A DNA stretch of 64,000 nt from positions 12,515 through 76,514 of the forward strand of contig JBDKJP010000125.1 in NCBI GenBank assembly GCA_039796575.1. Direction: 5' to 3'. Below are positions 1 through 8,690 of this stretch, piece after piece. The notes beneath the pieces were generated by a model, which searched no databases, was not told the origin of the DNA, and saw only the letters and a list, made by a program, of their open reading frames with translations. Position numbers and translations under genes: made by a program. The first letter of the stretch is position 1. The number at the start of each line of letters is the position of its first letter. Source of the stretch: UBA668 sp039796575. Its GTDB lineage: Bacteria > Actinomycetota > Acidimicrobiia > Acidimicrobiales > Ilumatobacteraceae.

Positions 1-1328
1 AACCCGTCAGGGTTGAGCCATTCCACGGTTCCGTCGTTGCGGGCGATCACCGCCGGGTTGTGACCACCCGCGGCAAGGTCCAGCGCCCCGCTCCCCGGTT
101 CCAAGGTGCAGGCCTGCACCGTGATGAACAATCCAGCCGCCGAGACATCCCCGCTGGTCATCGAGTTGGCAACGCGCAAGGCTTCCGAGGGGCTCGCGCC
201 CTGCTTCAAGCTCCACCGCACGGCGTTGCGGGCGTGTCCCATCATCATCGCCGAGCCGATGCTGTGTCCGGCCACGTCTGCGATCAAGAGCGCGAGCCGA
301 CCGCCCTCGACCATGAGGTAGTCGTAACAGTCGCCGCCGACCGTTGCGGCTGCCACGCATCTTGCCGCAAGGTCGTATCCGTCGATCTCAGGAGGCGAGG
401 TAGGTAGTAATGACTGCTGAATCTCGGCGGCCAGTTCGAGCTCGCGTTCGACCCGCGCTGCGTTCTGGGCTGTCCGCACGAGCCGGCAGTTGTGGATGCT
501 CGTACCGAGGTAGCTGGCGATGGTCGTTGCGAGATTCTCCTCGGATGCGCCGAACTTCCCCCCTGAACGATGCCCGATGAGCGTCAACACGCCGAACGAT
601 CGACGCTCACCACTCGTCTGAAACCGGCTGAACGGCACCGCGAGTACTGCCTCACGTTGCGAGGGGACGAGCGCGTCACCCCAGGACTCGTCCTGATAGA
701 GATTGACCAGGTGGCCCCACTGGGCGGCGTAACCCGACACGCCAGAGCCGCGACGGATGACCTCAGTGGAGAACTGTTCGAAACCGCGGTGAGTCACAAC
801 CGTGAGGTCAACGCTCCCTGTGCGCTCGATGGCAACGAAGCCACGAACGGCGGAAAGCGCATCGAGGGCCGCCTCCAAGCCGATTTGGCAGATGGACGTC
901 TCGTCGAGCAACGAACTCATCGCCTCACTGAGGTGACTCAGCAAGGCGACCTCCTCAAGCCGTGCCACGAGCTCGGCGGTCATCTCCTCCAACTCCATCT
1001 CGCGCTGCACAACATCGCCGAGACATGCAGCGACCGAATGGGCGATGGCACCGATCGTCGCGTCGCTCTCACCATCGACCCGGTTCGAATAACCGACGAC
1101 AGTGCCGACCATCCGCTCATTCACCTTGATGGGGTGCACCTGCTGCGCGAGCAGATCGTTGCGCGCCTCGTCCGGTACGTCGATCTCGAACAATGGCGCA
1201 CCATCGCTGTGATACGCGCCGAAGCCAGCACCGAGCTGCCGGACCACGGCGCGCAGTGCCTCTGCTGAGCCGAGGCGTCCCCACACGCAAGGACGCGCGG
1301 ACGAACCGTGAACGAGTGTGACTGACAC
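1..1328 (-). CDS. GAF-domain SpoIIE-family (PP2C-type) protein phosphatase, C-terminus cut by window edge
   Basis: About 442 residues are visible; the 3' end lies beyond base 1. The N-terminal ~110 residues form a small sensor-like region, then comes a helical linker rich in Glu/Met, a GAF-type domain (roughly 120-290) and a SpoIIE phosphatase domain. The phosphatase hallmarks are QQSLLP, VGGDCYDYL and LLIADVAGHSIGSAM, which supply the two metal-binding aspartates, and GGHNPAVI. Such proteins usually dephosphorylate anti-sigma-factor antagonists in partner-switching stress pathways; no partner is visible here. The frame opens after a TAG at 1335-1337. GTG 1328 is the first start and GTG 1286 is an alternative; neither has a good ribosome site, so the N-terminus is uncertain. 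Third positions are less GC-rich than in most of the window. The domain call is secure; the signalling partner is unknown. Confidence 0.85.
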   Translation of the reverse strand, partial: MSVTLVHGSSARPCVWGRLGSAEALRAVVRQLGAGFGAYHSDGAPLFEIDVPDEARNDLLAQQVHPIKVNERMVGTVVGYSNRVDGESDATIGAIAHSVAACLGDVVQREMELEEMTAELVARLEEVALLSHLSEAMSSLLDETSICQIGLEAALDALSAVRGFVAIERTGSVDLTVVTHRGFEQFSTEVIRRGSGVSGYAAQWGHLVNLYQDESWGDALVPSQREAVLAVPFSRFQTSGERRSFGVLTLIGHRSGGKFGASEENLATTIASYLGTSIHNCRLVRTAQNAARVERELELAAEIQQSLLPTSPPEIDGYDLAARCVAAATVGGDCYDYLMVEGGRLALLIADVAGHSIGSAMMMGHARNAVRWSLKQGASPSEALRVANSMTSGDVSAAGLFITVQACTLEPGSGALDLAAGGHNPAVIARNDGTVEWLNPDG

Positions 1329-1711
1329 ACTTGTCTATCGGACATGGTTGTACAGTACTTGAGCACTGGGCGTGAGTCGGGGATGGGACTCAGTCCAGTC
1401 GCACGTCCGATCGAGTCGAGCGGCAAGGTCGGGATCGGAAGCAATACGCCACGTCATCCATGCCCGTCGAGGGACCCACCCGGTCGACCATGGCCACCCT
1501 CACGGGCGACCACACAACGGAGTCGGCCAACGACGTCGGCAGGCGGTCGAAGACCAGAGGACTCCAACGCCATCGCGGACCACTTGGCTCACTGGACGGT
1601 CAGACGCACCTTGACCACCTCAACCTCGCGCTTCGGCCGCTCCGTGATGAGCCGGAGGCTGAACGTGCCGGCGGGCCGGACGTCATGCTCACCCTGAGCG
1701 GCGAGACATGC
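1329..1711. other. Gene-poor stretch between two signalling genes
   Basis: I see no convincing gene here. A plus-strand frame starting at ATG 1460 stays open to 1789 but has no ribosome site, no recognisable domain, and runs into the 3' end of the cyclase gene. The stretch must hold the promoter of the phosphatase (minus strand) and the 3' flank of the cyclase. A short minus-strand reading near 1590-1680 has protein-like composition (ITERPKREVEVVKVRL) but is closed by stops on both sides, so at most it is a gene remnant. Confidence 0.4.
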
Positions 1712-3619
1712 CTACCCATCAAGTGGGTCATCGTCCCTGGCGAGGCTGGCCAGGACACCGACCGAGCCGTCACGGGTGGCCTCGCGTGAACGTTGGCCTC
1801 GTCCGGGCGGTGCCGTCACTCCAACGTCGTCGGCGATGACGACGCAGTCTCGGCCCTTCTCCTTCGCCTCATAGAGAGCATCGTCGGCGAGCCGCACAGC
1901 TTCCTCCAGGCTCGAACACGCTGCCGCATCGACCACGCCGTAGCTGACCGTGAACCCTGGAAGGTCGCTGGTCGACAGGAGCGCGGCGAGCGTTAGGCGG
2001 AGCTGCCCCAGTACCTCGGTGGCTTGCGCGGGAGTCAGTCTTGGCATCGCGAGAGCGAACTCCTCGCCGCCCCATCGACCCATGAAGTCCTCCTGCCGGA
2101 GCGAGCGCCGAGCGACGTCGCTGAACGTCTTCAACGCTCGGTCCCCGGTCTCGTGGCCGTACGTGTCGTTCACCCGCTTGAAGTGATCGATGTCGGCCAT
2201 GACAAGCGCGAAGGGAACCTCCGACCGCCGGAGCGAGCGGGTCCGCGATTGAAAGGTTCGTCGGTTCATGAGCCCGGTCAGTGAATCGGTTGACGCTTGT
2301 TCCTGTGTCCGAACCATTGTACGAAGCATGCCGATCCTCGCTCCGGCCTGAGCTGCGAGTGTCGTCAACGCCTCCATCTGGGTAGGGGTCGGCGAGGACC
2401 GCTCCTCACCCACCGAGTGAATGACGCCCAATGCTCTGCCCATGAAACTCACGGGGACGCAGACAGCCGAACACGGTTCGACGCCTCGATTTCGCAAGTG
2501 GGGGCAAGCATCGACAGCCTCGCTGGTCGAGAACAGCACAGGGGTGCCGCTCCGGACCGCGACACAGGAGAACGGCGAGCCGACCGGACAACCAGGACCT
2601 TCGCTGTTTGCCCCCGCCACGACCGCCTGCTCGAGGTTTGACTTGCTGTTGTCAGCGAGTAGGAGCTCGGTGGACCGTTCCGGCAGCGAGTTGTCGAGGG
2701 TGAGACCGACCACATCGAGCGCTGCGACTTCGTCGTCTGCCATCTCGAAGGCTCGTTGTACTCGGCTCGCGATCTCCTGGCGATGGTGATCGGCCCGCAG
2801 CGCCTCTTCCCGATGCCGAAGTTCGGCGAGCATACGGTTGAAGGCTCCTGCAAGCCGGCCGGTTTCGTCGTTGCTGTCAACGTCGGCCTCGGCATGCAGA
2901 TCACCGTCTGCTGCCCGTTCAGCCGCGAGTTGGACTCGATGCAGTGGGTCGCGAATGAGTTTGGTCACAGCCCAACTCGCGCTCAGCATCACCACCAGGG
3001 CCACAACGCCGAGCATCACGCCGAGAGCGCGCGCGTCCTCGGACGTGGTGTGGAAGCGTTCGATCGCAGCGACCCGGCCATCCTCGGCGATCGAAGCGAT
3101 GCGCTGGGCATCTTCCGCGATGAGATGGGTCGCAAGCGACTCCGCGCCGAGGGTCAGATTCCTGGCAAGGTTGAGTTCGCCGTTGTCGAGCGCCTGGACG
3201 ACGAGCTGATCTGACGCCAGAAACGTGCGGTAACTGGTGTCAAGCTTGTCGATCAGTGCATGCGTCCTCGCGTCGCCGCCCGCTGTCCTCAGGGATCGGA
3301 GTGCCGCCTCGAACCTGATGACAGCCTTGTCGAACTCCGACCGGTCAATCGGCCAGTCCATCACGTAGGCCGCCTGTTCAGCTCGAAGATCCGCTGCTGC
3401 GAAGCGGAGTTCGGCCGCAGCGCTCGCGCGACCGACGGCGACTCGGTCGATCTGATCGTTGGCGGCACCGAGGCGGCTCACGGTGAGCAGTAGTGCGCCG
3501 ATGACGAGGAACAGAACGAACAGCAGGGCGACGAAGCCGACCCGAAGCTTGCCGCCGACAGAGACATCGGCAATTCGACGCTGGAACCGCTCGAGGCGCG
3601 GTTCAGTCGATGTGGCCAT
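1712..3619 (-). CDS. Membrane HAMP-GAF-GGDEF diguanylate cyclase
   Basis: 635 residues. Two membrane helices (about 25-55 and 197-222) flank an extracytoplasmic helical sensor region. A HAMP linker follows (about 225-275), then a GAF domain with several cysteines (CPVGSPFSC, DACPHL, CSAVC), and a C-terminal GGDEF domain. The active-site motif is RWGGEEF (about 513), and an RxxD inhibitory site (RQED) sits five residues before it, so both synthesis of cyclic di-GMP from GTP and product inhibition look intact. No EAL domain is present. ATG 3619 is preferred over ATG 3640 because it overlaps the stop of the lipoprotein gene (TGA 3603-3605), implying translational coupling. The linked lipoprotein may act in the same sensory path. 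The clustered GAF cysteines could bind a metal or sense redox, which is inference. Confidence 0.93.
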   Translation of the reverse strand: MATSTEPRLERFQRRIADVSVGGKLRVGFVALLFVLFLVIGALLLTVSRLGAANDQIDRVAVGRASAAAELRFAAADLRAEQAAYVMDWPIDRSEFDKAVIRFEAALRSLRTAGGDARTHALIDKLDTSYRTFLASDQLVVQALDNGELNLARNLTLGAESLATHLIAEDAQRIASIAEDGRVAAIERFHTTSEDARALGVMLGVVALVVMLSASWAVTKLIRDPLHRVQLAAERAADGDLHAEADVDSNDETGRLAGAFNRMLAELRHREEALRADHHRQEIASRVQRAFEMADDEVAALDVVGLTLDNSLPERSTELLLADNSKSNLEQAVVAGANSEGPGCPVGSPFSCVAVRSGTPVLFSTSEAVDACPHLRNRGVEPCSAVCVPVSFMGRALGVIHSVGEERSSPTPTQMEALTTLAAQAGARIGMLRTMVRTQEQASTDSLTGLMNRRTFQSRTRSLRRSEVPFALVMADIDHFKRVNDTYGHETGDRALKTFSDVARRSLRQEDFMGRWGGEEFALAMPRLTPAQATEVLGQLRLTLAALLSTSDLPGFTVSYGVVDAAACSSLEEAVRLADDALYEAKEKGRDCVVIADDVGVTAPPGRGQRSREATRDGSVGVLASLARDDDPLDG

Positions 3620-4178
3620 CAAACGCGATCCTTTCGCCACGAATGCTCACCGTCACGCTGATGTCGGCGGGACCTGCGATCGGCACGTTGTTCCCATAAT
3701 GACGGTCTCGACTTCCAATGCTCAGATCTTGCATCTCCGCTGCCGCCACCTCGAAGCGCTGCCCGGTCGACAAGTTGACCACGATCAGGGTCAGGTCGAG
3801 ACCGGGAACGGGCAGTCCCGATGTCCGGTCGTACACATGGACCTCTACATGGCGGGCATCAACGACGATCGGAGCGCCCTCGCCCGCGATGATGGCTTCA
3901 CCTTCGATCGGATGCTCGATGCTGCGCGCCTCGTCGGAGTACATGGCCTCAGCTGGAAGAACATTGGCGACCGCAATGAAATGATCCGTCGTTGCGAGAC
4001 GTGTCCAACCCGCCACAGAGGCGATGGGGCCATCCTGTCGCAAATCCGCCCGGCCAGATCCGGTCGAGACCAGGGTGCAACCGCCCAGCGCCACCAACGC
4101 CACTACCAACGACGTGAGGCGCCGCGTCAAACGACGCTCGGACGGTACTGCCCATTTCCTCATCCAGTGTGCTGTCAT
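3603..4178 (-). CDS. Lipoprotein of unknown function linked to the GGDEF gene
   Basis: 191 residues. A twin-arginine-free signal peptide ends in a lipobox (ALGGC, Cys about 33), so the protein should be anchored outside the cytoplasmic membrane. The mature part is mostly beta-strand-like with an acidic start and a late RHYGNNVPI stretch followed by GPADISVTVSI. That ending resembles the HYG..V...G.Y.V.V pattern of P19/Tp34-type periplasmic iron-binding proteins, but the similarity is too weak to name it. ATG 4178 has AAGGTG 6 nt upstream. The gene overlaps the cyclase gene by 17 nt, so the two are likely co-expressed and the lipoprotein could be a ligand-binding partner of the cyclase's outer domain. 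A longer frame upstream exists only because the octamer repeat lacks stops. Confidence 0.75.
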   Translation of the reverse strand: MTAHWMRKWAVPSERRLTRRLTSLVVALVALGGCTLVSTGSGRADLRQDGPIASVAGWTRLATTDHFIAVANVLPAEAMYSDEARSIEHPIEGEAIIAGEGAPIVVDARHVEVHVYDRTSGLPVPGLDLTLIVVNLSTGQRFEVAAAEMQDLSIGSRDRHYGNNVPIAGPADISVTVSIRGERIAFDGHID

Positions 4179-4312
4179 CGGAATCACCTTCGCTTGCAAC
4201 GAGTGACACAGTTTTCGGCACCCAGTGGGTTCAACTTGAGAGGACTCGCGCGTGGAGCTCGCAAAGTGTTGACGAGTCGCCCCGGGTGTGATGCGGCGCC
4301 TACTCCGCGGAA

Positions 4313-4360
4313 CTGGAGGGCTGGAGGGCTGGAGGGCTGGAGGGCTGGAGGGCTGGAGGG
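4313..4360. repeat. Six tandem copies of octamer CTGGAGGG
   Basis: Six perfect head-to-tail copies of an 8-bp unit lie in the 319-bp gap between the divergent lipoprotein (4178) and methyltransferase (4498) genes. The unit length is not a multiple of three, and such runs are prone to slipped-strand copy-number change. It sits close to where base composition switches from lower GC (left) to about 70% GC (right). Otherwise the gap 4179-4497 holds only the two divergent promoters. Confidence 0.95.
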
Positions 4361-4484
4361 GAAGTAGACCGCAGTGTGACGAAGCCGCCGCTCTGTGGTC
4401 GTTCCGTGTATGCACAACCTGAATGACAGCGGAACCGAACGACACCGGTGGATGGACAACCACCACACCCGTGTCGGCGCGCTC

Positions 4485-4490
4485 TACGTT
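4485..4490 (+). promoter_or_regulatory. TACGTT -10 hexamer of methyltransferase gene
   Basis: TANNNT hexamer 7 nt before ATG 4498, the spacing expected for a leaderless transcript. Confidence 0.5.
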
Positions 4491-4497
4491 CGCGGGG

Positions 4498-5079
4498 ATG
4501 GGGGAACGGTTCGACGATCGGTACTACCGGCGGTTCTACGGCAAGGGCGGCGCACACGACCGTGACCAGGTCGAGCACCTCGCCACCGGCGTGCACCACC
4601 TCGCGGCCTGGTGGGGCGTGAAGGTGCGGTCGGTGCTCGACGTCGGCGCCGGCATGGGCTTCTGGCGCGACTGGTACCGCGAGCAGCACCCCGAGGTGAA
4701 GGTGCGGTCGATCGACATCAGCGAGCACGCCTGCGCCACCTGGGGACACGAACGTCGCGACATCGCCACCTGGCGGCCTCGAGGGCAGTTCGATCTCGTC
4801 GTGTGCCACAGCGTGCTGCAGTACCTCGACGACGACCAGGTCACCCGCGCCATCGAGCACCTCACCGGCGCGACCCGTCATCTGCTGTACCTGGAACTGC
4901 CGACGCGCGACGACCTACGACACCTCGTCGACCGCAGCGCGACCGACATGGAGGTGCACCAGCGCACCGGCAAGTGGTACCGGTCGCACCTCGAGCTCGA
5001 GCTGCGTCAGGTCGGCGCCGGTCTGTGGGTGCGCCGCAACGACGTCCCGATGTACGAGTTGGAGGCCGCCGGGCGCTGA
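4498..5079 (+). CDS. Class I SAM-dependent methyltransferase
   Basis: 193 residues, a compact Rossmann-type methyltransferase. Motif I is VLDVGAGMG (46-54), followed by an acidic residue after strand 2 (SIDIS) and the post-motif FDLVVCHSVLQYLDD. The substrate cannot be told from the sequence; the trailing part (GKWYRSHLELELRQVG) resembles small trans-aconitate/ubiquinone-type methyltransferases. An upstream ATG at 4423 would add 25 low-complexity residues, but ATG 4498 is preceded by TACGTT at leaderless spacing and begins right before the conserved FDDRYYRRFY helix. It converges with the CMD-like gene, with only 5 nt between the stops. Confidence 0.88.
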   Translation: MGERFDDRYYRRFYGKGGAHDRDQVEHLATGVHHLAAWWGVKVRSVLDVGAGMGFWRDWYREQHPEVKVRSIDISEHACATWGHERRDIATWRPRGQFDLVVCHSVLQYLDDDQVTRAIEHLTGATRHLLYLELPTRDDLRHLVDRSATDMEVHQRTGKWYRSHLELELRQVGAGLWVRRNDVPMYELEAAGR

Positions 5080-5084
5080 GCCGG

Positions 5085-5639
5085 TCAGGCGAATGCGTCG
5101 GGCACGCCAGCGTCGAGCTGCACGCCCGTGCTGTTGAGGAACATCGCGACGAGGTGGTAGTTGCCGACGGTGGCCACGATGTCGAGCAACTGCTCGGTCG
5201 ACCACCTCGCGCTCAACGCCTGCCACACCGGCGGGTCGATGGTGGACCGGTCGTGCAACTGGTCGGCCGCGCAGATCAGCAGTCGATCGTCGTCGTTCCA
5301 GCCGGCGTCGACCCCCTGCTTCACCATCTCGATCTCACGCTCGTCGATGCCGCACCGCAACGCGATGACGACGTGCTGCGAGAACTCGTAGCGGCTCTGG
5401 CAGTTCCACCCCGTGCGCAGGATGAGCAGCTCGCGCTCACGCGGCGGCAGCGTGTTCTTCGCCATCACGTGCGCTGCGAACACCATCCACCGGCGGAGCA
5501 TGTCGGGGTGGTGGCCGAGCGTGCCGAAGATGTTGAGCGGCTTGCCGTCGGGACCGTTCATCCCCTTGGCGAACATCTCCTCCAGACGAGGGTCGTCGAC
5601 GGCGGACAGAGGGTGCAGACGCGGTTGCTCTCCGGGCAT
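5085..5639 (-). CDS. Carboxymuconolactone decarboxylase-like (AhpD-like) protein
   Basis: 184 residues, all-helical CMD fold. The conserved stretch RELLILRTGWNCQSRYEFSQH contains the usual acid/His pair, but only one Cys of the CxxC found in peroxide-reducing AhpD, so a redox role is doubtful. Family members act as gamma-carboxymuconolactone decarboxylases or alkylhydroperoxidase-like proteins; the exact reaction is unknown. ATG 5639 is preceded by TACCGT with 6 nt spacing (5646-5651), indicating a leaderless start. It is divergent from the molybdopterin oxidoreductase gene with a 73-bp shared promoter region. Confidence 0.85.
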   Translation of the reverse strand: MPGEQPRLHPLSAVDDPRLEEMFAKGMNGPDGKPLNIFGTLGHHPDMLRRWMVFAAHVMAKNTLPPRERELLILRTGWNCQSRYEFSQHVVIALRCGIDEREIEMVKQGVDAGWNDDDRLLICAADQLHDRSTIDPPVWQALSARWSTEQLLDIVATVGNYHLVAMFLNSTGVQLDAGVPDAFA

Positions 5640-5645
5640 GCGAGG

Positions 5646-5651
5646 ACGGTA
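5646..5651 (-). promoter_or_regulatory. TACCGT -10 hexamer of CMD-like gene
   Basis: TANNNT hexamer on the minus strand, 6 nt before ATG 5639. Confidence 0.5.
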
Positions 5652-5712
5652 GCCCGCGCGGTAGAACAGGAACGGCGCACGGCGCCCGAGGCCATGGGGA
5701 GGCATCGCGACA

Positions 5713-7851
5713 ATGGGGACCACGGAACACGTCCGCACGTTCTGCCGGATCTGCGAGCCCAGCTGCGGGCTGGTCGCGCAGGTCGACGACGGCGTGCTGG
5801 TGAAGCTCTCGCCCGACCGCGAGCACCCGGTGACGAAGGGGTTCGCGTGCCACAAGGGACTGGCCGCGGTCGACCTGCACCACGACCCCGACCGGCTCGA
5901 CCACCCGATGCTGCGCGCCGCCGACGGCACCTGGACCACCACCTCGTGGGACGACGCCCTCGGCACCACCGCCCAGCGCCTGCAGGCGGTGATCGACACG
6001 CACGGCATCGACGCCGTCGCCGCGTACGTCGGCAACCCGAGCGCGTTCAACGCGCTCGGCCAACTGCACGTCGGCACGCTGCTGCGCACCCTCGGCGTGC
6101 GCAAGCACTTCAGCTCCGGCACGCAGGACTGCGCCAACAAGTTCGTCGCCAGCGAAGCCGTGTTCGGCAGCAGCATGGTGCACCCCATCCCCGACCTCAC
6201 CAACACCGACCTGTGCCTCATCATCGGCGAGAACCCGCGGGCGTCGCAGGCCAGCTTCTACTCGGTGCCCAACGTGCTCGGTGAGATGCGGCGCGCGTCG
6301 GCCCGCGGCGCGCGGATGGTGTTCGTCAACCCGCGTCGCATCGAGACCCCCGAACAGGGCGTGGGCGACACGGTGCTCATCCGCCCCGACACCGACGTGT
6401 GGTTCCTCGCCTCGCTGCTGCACGAGATCGACGCGCTCGGCGGGTTCGACCAGCGCGTGCTCGCCCAGCACGGTGCACGCGTCACCGAACTGCGCGAGTT
6501 CATCGCCCAGTACCCGGCCGACCGCACCGCCGACGTCACCGGCATCCCCGCCGGCACGGTGCGTGAACTGGCGCATGCGTGGGTGGCCACGCCCCGCGCC
6601 TCGGTGCACGCCAGCACCGGCATCAACATGGGCCGCCAGGGCACACTCGCCTACTGGCTGGTGCACATGCTGTCGTTCGCCACCGGCCGCCTCGACGTGG
6701 AGGGCGGCAACCTGAAGAGCGACGGCTTCTATCCCAACGCCCGCGCCGGGGCCGGGGTGCACGAGCAGAACTACGTCGACACCGAGTTCGGCCGCCTGCG
6801 GCGCGGCTCGCTGCCCGGCACCCTGCTGTCGCACAGCATCCTCGACAGCGAACAGCCGGTGCGCGCCCTCATCGTCGTCGCCGGCAACCCGCTGCTCTCC
6901 ATCGCCGGCGAGGCCGCGCTGCGCAAGGCCTTCGAGCAACTCGAACTGCTCGTGGTCATCGACATCTACCCGAGCGCCACCGCCGAGCTCGCGCACGTGG
7001 TGCTGCCGAGCACCGACATGTACGAGCGCGACGACCTGAACATCGTCAACATCGGCACCAGCGCACAACCGTTCGCGCAGTACACGCGGGCCGTGGTGGC
7101 GCCGAAGGCCGACCGCATGCCCGAGTGGTGGATCGCCCATCGGCTGCTGCAGGCGATGGGCAAGCCGTCGCTGTTCGACGACCTCGCCGACGGCCAGCAG
7201 CCCGACCCGTGGTCGAAGTGGCGGCACATGCTCGAACGCGGCAGCGGCCTGCAGCTCGACGACCTCGCCGACGGCGTGGCCCGCGTGCTGCCCACCCCCA
7301 CACCCGGCGCGTTCTTCGACCAGCAGGTGCACACACCCGACGGCCGCATCGACTGCTGCCCGCCGGTGTTCGCCGAGGCCATCGAGCGCAGCCACCGATT
7401 GTTCGACGAGACCGTCGCCGCAGCCGCCCGCCGGGCCGACGGCGAGCTGCTGCTCATCCACAAGCGCGACCCGTGGATGCACAACTCGTGGTTCTCGAAC
7501 CTCGAACGGATGAAGCGCCGCGGCCGCACCAACAACCCGCTCGGCATCTCGTCGGCATCGGCCGAACGCCTCGGCCTGCACGACGGCGACACCGTCGCGG
7601 TGGCCAGCGCGCACGGCGAGATCGAAGCCGTCATCGAGCTCGACGACGACCTGATGGACGGCGTGGTGTCGATGGTGCACGGGTGGGGCCACCGCGTCAG
7701 CCCCCGCCTGCAGGTGGCCGCGGCGAGCCCGGGCAGCAACCCCAACGCGCTGCTGCCCATCGGCCCCGACAGCTACGAACCGCTCTCCAGCCAGGCCCAC
7801 ATGACCGGCATCCCGGTCACCGTCCGCCCCGTCGTAGGTTCCGTGTCATGA
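5713..7851 (+). CDS. Molybdopterin-dependent oxidoreductase (formate dehydrogenase/nitrate reductase superfamily)
   Basis: 712 residues, similar in length to catalytic subunits of the Mo-bisPGD (DMSO reductase) superfamily. The N-terminal 4Fe-4S site is C11-x2-C14-x3-C18-x27-C46. The central part carries the expected cofactor-binding segments (SSGTQDCANKF, with a Cys where the Mo ligand is expected; LCLIIGENPRASQ; VFVNPRRIETP). The C-terminal part is the beta-barrel molybdopterin dinucleotide-binding domain (DGDTVAVASAHGEIEAVI). There is no twin-arginine signal and no electron-transfer subunit alongside, so it is likely a cytoplasmic single-chain enzyme of unknown substrate. GGAGG lies about 10 nt before ATG 5713. 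Its stop overlaps the next start (ATGA), forming an operon with an Fe(II) dioxygenase-like and a VOC protein, which suggests catabolism of an organic substrate (inference). Confidence 0.9.
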   Translation: MGTTEHVRTFCRICEPSCGLVAQVDDGVLVKLSPDREHPVTKGFACHKGLAAVDLHHDPDRLDHPMLRAADGTWTTTSWDDALGTTAQRLQAVIDTHGIDAVAAYVGNPSAFNALGQLHVGTLLRTLGVRKHFSSGTQDCANKFVASEAVFGSSMVHPIPDLTNTDLCLIIGENPRASQASFYSVPNVLGEMRRASARGARMVFVNPRRIETPEQGVGDTVLIRPDTDVWFLASLLHEIDALGGFDQRVLAQHGARVTELREFIAQYPADRTADVTGIPAGTVRELAHAWVATPRASVHASTGINMGRQGTLAYWLVHMLSFATGRLDVEGGNLKSDGFYPNARAGAGVHEQNYVDTEFGRLRRGSLPGTLLSHSILDSEQPVRALIVVAGNPLLSIAGEAALRKAFEQLELLVVIDIYPSATAELAHVVLPSTDMYERDDLNIVNIGTSAQPFAQYTRAVVAPKADRMPEWWIAHRLLQAMGKPSLFDDLADGQQPDPWSKWRHMLERGSGLQLDDLADGVARVLPTPTPGAFFDQQVHTPDGRIDCCPPVFAEAIERSHRLFDETVAAAARRADGELLLIHKRDPWMHNSWFSNLERMKRRGRTNNPLGISSASAERLGLHDGDTVAVASAHGEIEAVIELDDDLMDGVVSMVHGWGHRVSPRLQVAAASPGSNPNALLPIGPDSYEPLSSQAHMTGIPVTVRPVVGSVS

Positions 7852-8690
7852 CCGCTCCGACGATTCCCCGGTACGGCAATGACACGAACGCCGAGACGGT
7901 GAGCGCGGCACTGCGCGAGCACGGCGCCGTCATCATCGAACGACTCGTCGACGACGCCACCTGCGACCGCCTGCATGCCGAACTGCAACCGTGGCTCGAC
8001 GCCACGCCGGTGGGCGCCGACGACTTCAGTGGCCGCAACACGCGCCGCACCGGCGGCCTGCTCACCCGGGCACCGTCGAGCGCCGAGCTCGTGGCCCACC
8101 CGCTCGTGCTCGACGTGGTCGACCAGACGCTGTGGCCGAAGAAGACCACGTTCCAGCTGCACCTCACGCAGTCCATCGCCATCGGCCCCGGCTCCCCTGC
8201 GCAGTACCTGCACCGCGACCACTGGTGCTTCGACTTCTTCCCGTTCCCCCGCGACGTCGACGTCGAGGTCAGCACCATCTGGGCGCTCACCGACTTCACC
8301 GAGGAGCGCGGCGCCACCCGCGTGGTGCCCGACAGCCATCGCACCGACGACGACGTGCGTTACACCTACGACCAGTCGGCGCCCGCCGAGATGCCACGCG
8401 GCTCGGTCGTGCTGTACCTCGGCTCCACCGTGCACGGCGGCGGTGAGAACCGCAGCGACGACGTGCGCATCGGCGTCAACATCGACTACGTGCTCGGCTG
8501 GCTGCGCCAGGAGGAGAACCAGTACCTCACCTACACGCTCGACGAGGTGCGCACGTTCCCCGAGCGCATCCAGCGCCTCATCGGCTACGAGCCCGGCGCC
8601 TACGCACTCGGCTACGTGGAGGGCGGTCGCAGCCCGATGACGTTGCTCTCCGACGCCCCGCTCGCCGACACGCAGAGTTTCCAACCGTGA
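7848..8690 (+). CDS. Phytanoyl-CoA dioxygenase (PhyH) family protein
   Basis: 280 residues, typical of Fe(II)/2-oxoglutarate PhyH oxygenases. The facial triad is visible as H122-x-D124 (YLHRDHW) and distal H196 (STVHGGGENRS); an Arg about 11 residues later (VRIGV) would hold 2-oxoglutarate. The core jellyroll is preceded by the family's REHGAVIIERLV start. ATG 7848 overlaps the upstream stop as ATGA, and a TAGGTT hexamer 7 nt before the start might give an additional internal leaderless transcript. The next gene overlaps in turn (GTGA). Substrate unknown; members hydroxylate alkyl chains, halogenated compounds or small metabolites. Confidence 0.9.
   Translation: MTAPTIPRYGNDTNAETVSAALREHGAVIIERLVDDATCDRLHAELQPWLDATPVGADDFSGRNTRRTGGLLTRAPSSAELVAHPLVLDVVDQTLWPKKTTFQLHLTQSIAIGPGSPAQYLHRDHWCFDFFPFPRDVDVEVSTIWALTDFTEERGATRVVPDSHRTDDDVRYTYDQSAPAEMPRGSVVLYLGSTVHGGGENRSDDVRIGVNIDYVLGWLRQEENQYLTYTLDEVRTFPERIQRLIGYEPGAYALGYVEGGRSPMTLLSDAPLADTQSFQP

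Noticed and set aside
570..1268. Plus-strand frame of 232 codons
   Set aside because: Antisense to the GAF-SpoIIE phosphatase, whose motifs are clear on the minus strand.
1460..1789. Possible 109-aa plus-strand gene
   Set aside because: No ribosome site or start hexamer, no family resemblance, and it overlaps the cyclase 3' end.
4313..4360. CRISPR-like array
   Set aside because: Contiguous 8-bp units without spacers; a microsatellite-type tandem repeat.
4611..6284. Long plus-strand frame of Arg/Pro/His-rich sequence
   Set aside because: It is an out-of-frame reading of the methyltransferase, CMD and molybdoenzyme genes; composition is typical of shadow frames in high-GC DNA.
5437..7800. 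787-codon minus-strand frame opposite the molybdoenzyme gene
   Set aside because: Antisense shadow with Val/Ala/Gly/His-rich low-information protein; the plus-strand frame has full domain motifs.
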